A stretch of DNA of 18,992 nt from contig CAYJEX010000026.1 of the NCBI GenBank assembly GCA_964369465.1, forward strand, positions 1 through 18,992, read 5' to 3'. Each line of letters opens with the position of its first letter. Positions within the stretch are counted from its first letter, which is position 1. A program made the position numbers and the translations under genes. A model generated the notes under the pieces. That model was not told where the DNA came from, made no database searches, and saw only the letters and a program-made list of their open reading frames with translations. Source of the stretch: CAYJHC01 sp964369465. GTDB taxonomy: Bacteria > Bacillota > Clostridia > Peptostreptococcales > Anaerovoracaceae. Below, in pieces: positions 15,249 through 18,992 of this stretch.

Positions 15249-16526
15249 TTATATCTTGAAGTCTATATTTTCATTATTTCCAAAGATATCAACACTTCTC
15301 TTTGCTGGTTCTGCTTTTGAAATAACTTTGCCTTTTCTAATTACATACAAGCATTCACTTTGAATTCGCATAACTTCTCTTTCTGACTTGCCATCCAATA
15401 TGATTAAATCTGCTTGATTTCCTTCTGTTATGCCATAGTTGTCAAGGTTCATTGTCTTTGCAGAATTCACCGTTATCATGTCAAAAACTTTCGGTATCTG
15501 TGAATCACCTATAAGTTGACCCATATGTATTAACAAGTTCGCCGCTTCAATCATATTTCCCTTACCAAACGAATACCAAGGATCCATTATCGAGTCGTGC
15601 CCTACAGAAACATTTATTCCTAGTTCCATCATCTCATCAACTCTAGTAATCCCTCTTTTTCGTGGATATCCATCTGTTCTGTTTTGTAATACAGCATTAT
15701 CAAAAGGATTAGTAATCATATTCAGCTGAGCTTTTGCAATATTTCCAATCAATTTGAACGCATAGTCATTGTTATAATTATGCATAGCTGTAGTATGACT
15801 TGCAGTAGCTCTACTTCCAAACCCACGATTAATACTTTCCTTAACCATAACTTCGACAAATCTAGATTGAGGATCTCCTGTTTCATCAATATGTATATCA
15901 ATTAGTTTATTGTATTTTTCAGCCAAATTATAAACAGTTTCTACATCTCTTACTCCATCTTCTCGAGTATACTCAATGTGTGGCGTTCCCCCCACTACAT
16001 CTGCTCCCATTTCAAGCGCTTTTATTAGCAATCCTTCTGAATCAGGATGTGTATATATACCATTTTGTGGAAATGCAACTACTTGTAAATCCACATAGTC
16101 TTTGACTTCATCCTTTAATTCCACTAAAGCCTCAACTGTTTTTAATGTGGGTTCAGTACAATCAGCATGAGTTCTCACTCTAAGTACACCATTTGCTACA
16201 TACCATTTTATTACTTGCCTTGCGTTCTCCTTGATTATTTCTTTTGTTAGACCAACTTTCCATTCACCCCAAATATCAATCGCCTCTAAAAGAGTGCCTG
16301 ATTTATTCTGTCTTTTTAGTTTTCCAGAAACTAGTACGGCATCTAAGTGAACATGTGGATCAACAAAAGGCTCCGTAACCAAATTACCCATTGCATCTAT
16401 AACTGTATATGTTTCTTCACCCGAGATGTTTTTTGCAATTTTTTCAAACTTTCCATTTGATATTAGTATATCTTTGCAGTCATCTTCTCCACGAAGTTTA
16501 GCGTTTTTTATTAAAGTTTTACTCAT
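15249..16526 (-). CDS. codA: Cytosine deaminase-like amidohydrolase
   Basis: A 425-residue metal-dependent hydrolase of the CodA group in the amidohydrolase superfamily. CodA turns cytosine into uracil and ammonia in the cytoplasm. Metal and catalytic residues are present: H58 and H60 (DPHVHLD), Q154 (AFPQNGI), H212 and E215 (IHIDE), H244 (TASHTTAMH) and D311 (GHD). YPRKRGITRV and DPWYSFG also follow E. coli CodA closely. One active-site difference stands out: the residue after the metal aspartate is S312, where E. coli has D314, a residue known to affect substrate choice. Related enzymes act on isoguanine, creatinine or triazines, so cytosine is likely but not certain. GAGGG precedes the ATG, 18 bases after codB, so the two genes are cotranscribed. 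Confidence 0.88.
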   Translation of the reverse strand: MSKTLIKNAKLRGEDDCKDILISNGKFEKIAKNISGEETYTVIDAMGNLVTEPFVDPHVHLDAVLVSGKLKRQNKSGTLLEAIDIWGEWKVGLTKEIIKENARQVIKWYVANGVLRVRTHADCTEPTLKTVEALVELKDEVKDYVDLQVVAFPQNGIYTHPDSEGLLIKALEMGADVVGGTPHIEYTREDGVRDVETVYNLAEKYNKLIDIHIDETGDPQSRFVEVMVKESINRGFGSRATASHTTAMHNYNNDYAFKLIGNIAKAQLNMITNPFDNAVLQNRTDGYPRKRGITRVDEMMELGINVSVGHDSIMDPWYSFGKGNMIEAANLLIHMGQLIGDSQIPKVFDMITVNSAKTMNLDNYGITEGNQADLIILDGKSEREVMRIQSECLYVIRKGKVISKAEPAKRSVDIFGNNENIDFKI

Positions 16527-16544
16527 TTTTTTACCCTCTGAATT

Positions 16545-17867
16545 TTAAACATACTTTGCATCATCAGCTACTTTGTGTCCATCATTTACCTTTGCTTTTA
16601 CAAGAATCATATGAATCAATGGCATTGCAAACATTGCAATTAGTATACCTTGTAATGATGGTACACCTATTCCATATACACCACCAAAATATGCTGCAGC
16701 ACATCCCAAGATATATGCAATAAGTGGTGCTATTCTAATAGCTTTAAACTTAACGTCTTCTATTCTAGGCAATCTTCTCTTGCTTACAAATAAGTAGTCT
16801 CCAATTATTACTCCTCCTAGTGGCGGAATGAATGTTCCAAATATGTTTAGCATTGGAATAAATACAGTTGACACTCCTATAACAGCTAAAATTAATGCTA
16901 TTATTATTCCTCCTACGATGAAAGGTTTTTTGTCATTTTTGTTAAACATTTCTGCTCCAGCCACACCAAAAGCATACGCTGTTGCATTATTTGTTGTCCA
17001 GATATTTAAAGTAAGAATTATCAATGCCCAGAATGTTAATCCCATAGTTATCATTAATTCAATAAGATCTCCAGTTTGGAATACTAAACCACCTAGCATT
17101 CCTGAAAATATCATTATACCATTTCCTACTAAGAAACCTAAAAGTCCTGCAATAAATGCCGTTTTTGCTGTTTTTGCAAATCTTGCCCAATTGGCAGCTT
17201 GAGTACCCCCCGATGCAAAAGTTCCTACTATTACAGTAATTGCCGTAGAAACTGTCATTGTTCCAGTAGGAACAATATCCATTATCGCTTCAATACTTCC
17301 AACTTCATTTATCGCCATAAACATTACAACTACCATCAAAATTCCCATAGCAGGTATTGCAACATACGAAACTAGAGCCATAGCTCTCACTCCATATAAT
17401 GCAGTTACTCCCATGATAGCTCCCCAGAAGATAATGAAGAAATATTTTACGTATGCTTCTTCAAATCCTAGTCCTGTAGCAAAAAGTATCCCCATGTATT
17501 CTGCTGTAATTGCATACCAGAATACTTGAGTTCCTCCAAGTATTATGTCTGCCCATTTCGCACCTACGCTACCTAAAGTATACTTCGCTAGCAAAACTGA
17601 AGTCAATCCCGTTTTAGCTCCTATCGCACATATCGATGCTACATAAACTCCTAAAATAGCACTTCCTGCAAGTATAATCCATACTAGTTCACTAAAATTA
17701 AATGCCGCTCCCAACTGAGCACCAGATGCCATTGTTGGAGTAAAGAAAGTAAATCCCACCAAAACAGCACTAATCGAAATCAGTCCTTTTCTTGCATCCA
17801 TAGGTACATGAGTCAATGGATAATCTTGATCGGCTTTTTTAGCCTTTTTCTTTAAGTTTTCTGTCAT
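16545..17867 (-). CDS. codB: Cytosine/purine permease of the NCS1 family, CodB type
   Basis: A 440-residue transporter with about twelve membrane helices, of the nucleobase-cation symport-1 family. It would import cytosine or a related base using an ion gradient. The N-terminal tail is polar and basic (NLKKKAKKADQDYPL). Helix 1 carries the typical LVGFTFFTPTMASGAQLG, and the middle segment GTFASGGTQAANWARFAKT with NIWTTNNATAYAFG is characteristic of CodB and PucI relatives. The start at 17867 has AAGGAGGGG just upstream; a longer open frame begins inside the promoter region and has no binding site. It is the first gene of the codB-codA unit, with a strong promoter 126 bases upstream and operator-like dyads around and after the start point. 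Confidence 0.92.
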   Translation of the reverse strand: MTENLKKKAKKADQDYPLTHVPMDARKGLISISAVLVGFTFFTPTMASGAQLGAAFNFSELVWIILAGSAILGVYVASICAIGAKTGLTSVLLAKYTLGSVGAKWADIILGGTQVFWYAITAEYMGILFATGLGFEEAYVKYFFIIFWGAIMGVTALYGVRAMALVSYVAIPAMGILMVVVMFMAINEVGSIEAIMDIVPTGTMTVSTAITVIVGTFASGGTQAANWARFAKTAKTAFIAGLLGFLVGNGIMIFSGMLGGLVFQTGDLIELMITMGLTFWALIILTLNIWTTNNATAYAFGVAGAEMFNKNDKKPFIVGGIIIALILAVIGVSTVFIPMLNIFGTFIPPLGGVIIGDYLFVSKRRLPRIEDVKFKAIRIAPLIAYILGCAAAYFGGVYGIGVPSLQGILIAMFAMPLIHMILVKAKVNDGHKVADDAKYV

Positions 17868-17906
17868 ATTCCCCTCCTTAAATATAATAATATAATTTGA
17901 ATTGTG

Positions 17907-17918
17907 GAAAGTAGTTTC
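17907..17918. promoter_or_regulatory. Second operator-like dyad in the codB leader
   Basis: GAAAGTAGTTTC differs at one base from the reverse complement of the dyad at the codB start point (GAAAATAGTTTC). The centres are 67 bases apart, which would allow looping between two bound dimers. It lies about 40 bases before the codB start codon. Confidence 0.45.
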
Positions 17919-17945
17919 AGTAATTATGAATGAGTTCGTTTTTTT

Positions 17946-17963
17946 ATATTGAAATTTCAATAT
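17946..17963. repeat. 18-bp perfect palindrome in the codB leader
   Basis: ATATTGAAATTTCAATAT reads the same on both strands. It contains the TGAAA and TTTCA arms of the neighbouring dyads but without their 4-base centre. It could be a binding site of another regulator, a variant site, or chance in AT-rich DNA. Confidence 0.4.
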
Positions 17964-17970
17964 TTTTGTT

Positions 17971-17988
17971 TATGAAACTATTTTCATA
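17971..17988. promoter_or_regulatory. Operator-like dyad covering the codB start point
   Basis: TATGAAACTATTTTCATA is symmetric at 8 of 9 paired positions. It starts five bases after the -10 box, so it spans the predicted start near 17986. The arms TGAAA and TTTCA resemble CcpA/LacI-family operators, with TA instead of CG at the centre. The LacI-type regulator encoded nearby is the likely ligand. Confidence 0.6.
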
Positions 17989-17992
17989 ATTA

Positions 17993-18021
17993 ATCATATC
18001 ATATTGAATTTTTCTTGTCAA
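17993..18021 (-). promoter_or_regulatory. Promoter of codB-codA
   Basis: On the minus strand TTGACA (18016-18021) and TATGAT (17993-17998) are exactly 17 bases apart, the best promoter in the window. The leader would be about 120 bases long. Confidence 0.8.
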
Positions 18022-18106
18022 CAAAAAGAGATATACTTTTACATATGTTCTTTATAAATTTCCTTTCCCTTTTCTTGTTCGACTCCATGTTCTGAAGTTA
18101 CATTTA

Positions 18107-18115
18107 TGCTATAAT
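18107..18115 (+). promoter_or_regulatory. Extended -10 promoter of mazG
   Basis: TGCTATAAT is a perfect extended -10 box. No convincing -35 is present 16-18 bases upstream, as is common for extended -10 promoters. The start would be near 18122, giving a leader of about 112 bases. Between this box and the codB promoter (18022-18106) I see only AT-rich sequence. Confidence 0.6.
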
Positions 18116-18122
18116 ATAGAAA

Positions 18123-18200
18123 AATGTTTTGTGATCACACCAAAACATTCCATTTGTTATTTCTCATTTGGATGAGTTTCATTCCATACATCACAAAACA
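18123..18200 (+). promoter_or_regulatory. mazG leader with two alternative base-pairings
   Basis: Segment A, AATGTTTTG (18123-18131), pairs exactly with B, CAAAACATT (18141-18149). The overlapping segment TGTTTTGTGAT (18125-18135) pairs exactly over 11 bases with C, ATCACAAAACA (18190-18200). The two pairings exclude each other. A small hairpin CTCAT/ATGAG (18163-18176) lies between B and C. No T-tract follows. As DNA, the same sequences could instead be repeated protein-binding sites. It matches no riboswitch I know. Confidence 0.35.
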
Positions 18201-18233
18201 AGCTGCATCTATTATATAAAAAGGTTGTAACAA

Positions 18234-18992
18234 ATGAATACCGAGAAAAAAAAGTTATTAGAAAAAAACACATATGATATACAAGATCTTCTAAATATCA
18301 TGGAAATTTTGAGAGCTCCTGATGGATGCCCATGGGATAGACAACAAACACACCATTCTATACGCAATAACTTTATCGAAGAAACATATGAAGCAATTGA
18401 GGCCATCGACAAAGAAGATGTTTTACTATTAAAAGAAGAACTTGGCGATGTATTACTTCAAGTTGTTTTTCATAGCCAAATTGAAAATGAAAATGGTAAT
18501 TTTGACTTTAATAGTGTTTGTCACGATATTTGTGAAAAACTAATTAACAGACACCCTCATATTTTCGGAAATTTATCTGCTCACGAAACAAGCACCGTGT
18601 TAAAGAATTGGGAAAACATAAAAAACGAAGCAAAAGGATACAAAAACACTACTGAAACATTATATGCAGTTCCTTTAACTTTACCTGCACTTATGAGAGC
18701 TCAAAAAGTGCAAAAGAGAGCGTCAAAATCAGGATTCGACTATATAGTAATGGAAGAAGCGCTTTCCGACTTGAAAAGTGAAATTGCCGAACTTGAATTG
18801 GCAATAAAAAACAACGACATTGCAAATATAGAAGAGGAACTTGGCGATGTAATTTTTGCTAGTGTAAATGTAGCTCGTTTTAAGAATTTGGATTCTGAGG
18901 AAGCATTAAGCAAATCAACAGATAAATTTATTTCTCGTTTTGATTTAGTAGAAAAAATTGCATTAAAGCGAAATATCCGCATTAAAACTGCA
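18234..18992 (+). CDS. mazG: MazG nucleoside triphosphate pyrophosphohydrolase (3' end outside window)
   Basis: 253 residues are visible and the frame is still open at the window edge; relatives have about 260, so only a few residues are missing. MazG splits nucleoside triphosphates to monophosphate and pyrophosphate, cleaning the pool of wrong or damaged nucleotides. There are two MazG domains. The first has GCPWDRQQTH (31-40), EETYE (49-53) and EELGD (68-72), the EExxE...ExxD metal site. The second has E183 and E186, EELGD near 201-205 and NVARF. The link between domains includes GFDY (167-170). The first site of the C-terminal domain is slightly degenerate. The start ATG has AAAAGG nine bases upstream. 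It is divergent from codB. In many Bacillota it is followed by a DNA-binding protein HU gene, which cannot be seen here. Confidence 0.93.
   Translation, partial: MNTEKKKLLEKNTYDIQDLLNIMEILRAPDGCPWDRQQTHHSIRNNFIEETYEAIEAIDKEDVLLLKEELGDVLLQVVFHSQIENENGNFDFNSVCHDICEKLINRHPHIFGNLSAHETSTVLKNWENIKNEAKGYKNTTETLYAVPLTLPALMRAQKVQKRASKSGFDYIVMEEALSDLKSEIAELELAIKNNDIANIEEELGDVIFASVNVARFKNLDSEEALSKSTDKFISRFDLVEKIALKRNIRIKTA

Noticed and set aside
18130..18139. TGTGATCACA as a CRP-type site before mazG
   Set aside because: The half-sites abut without the 6-base spacer of a CRP site, and the sequence lies downstream of the predicted start. It is better explained as part of the leader pairing.
18212..18412. 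Minus-strand open frame near the start of mazG
   Set aside because: It is antisense to the conserved GCPWD region of mazG and has no start signals.

Overview
This is AT-rich DNA from a low-GC Bacillota, most likely an anaerobic member of the Clostridia. The evidence is a PolC-type replicative polymerase, the MEP isoprenoid pathway, the gene order pyrH-frr-uppS-cdsA-dxr-rseP-ispG-polC typical of this phylum, strong AGGAGG-type ribosome binding sites, iron-sulfur enzymes and a crotonase. The genus cannot be named from the sequence. No mobile element, CRISPR array, rRNA or tRNA gene is visible.

Left part (1-2770). A zinc-ribbon protein of unknown function and a six-helix membrane protein of the YjdF/DUF2238 type lie on the minus strand. 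A lone crotonase (crt) lies divergently on the plus strand. The crt start region has a good promoter followed at once by a perfect 10-bp inverted repeat that looks like an operator. A symmetrical 18-bp hairpin terminator separates crt from the convergent polC.

Centre (2788-12830). Eight minus-strand housekeeping genes form one probable operon, read from right to left: UMP kinase, ribosome recycling factor, undecaprenyl diphosphate synthase, CDP-diglyceride synthase, DXP reductoisomerase, site-2 protease, HMBPP synthase and PolC. They link UTP supply, translation, wall-lipid carrier and phospholipid synthesis with replication. The usual upstream pair rpsB-tsf is absent. The striking point is that PolC is only 1175 residues long and lacks the DEDD 3'-5' exonuclease domain normally inserted in its PHP domain. 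The PHP metal ligands all look intact, so the PHP domain may have taken over proofreading.

Right part (12833-17990). Two adjacent minus-strand units look like a nucleobase uptake and catabolism cluster. The first is codB-codA (permease and cytosine-deaminase-like amidohydrolase). The second is a LacI-family regulator with a PreA/dihydropyrimidine-dehydrogenase-like iron-sulfur flavoprotein. The codB promoter is close to consensus and a dyad covers its start point; a second copy of the motif lies in the leader. Residues that hold uracil in dihydropyrimidine dehydrogenase, and one that contacts the base in CodA, are replaced, so the real substrate may not be plain cytosine or uracil. This cluster is the best candidate here for an undescribed pathway.

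Right edge (18107-18992). mazG (nucleotide pyrophosphohydrolase) runs off the window on the plus strand. Its leader has two mutually exclusive pairings and may be regulatory.

All family assignments come from reading the proteins by eye against remembered relatives; no search was run.
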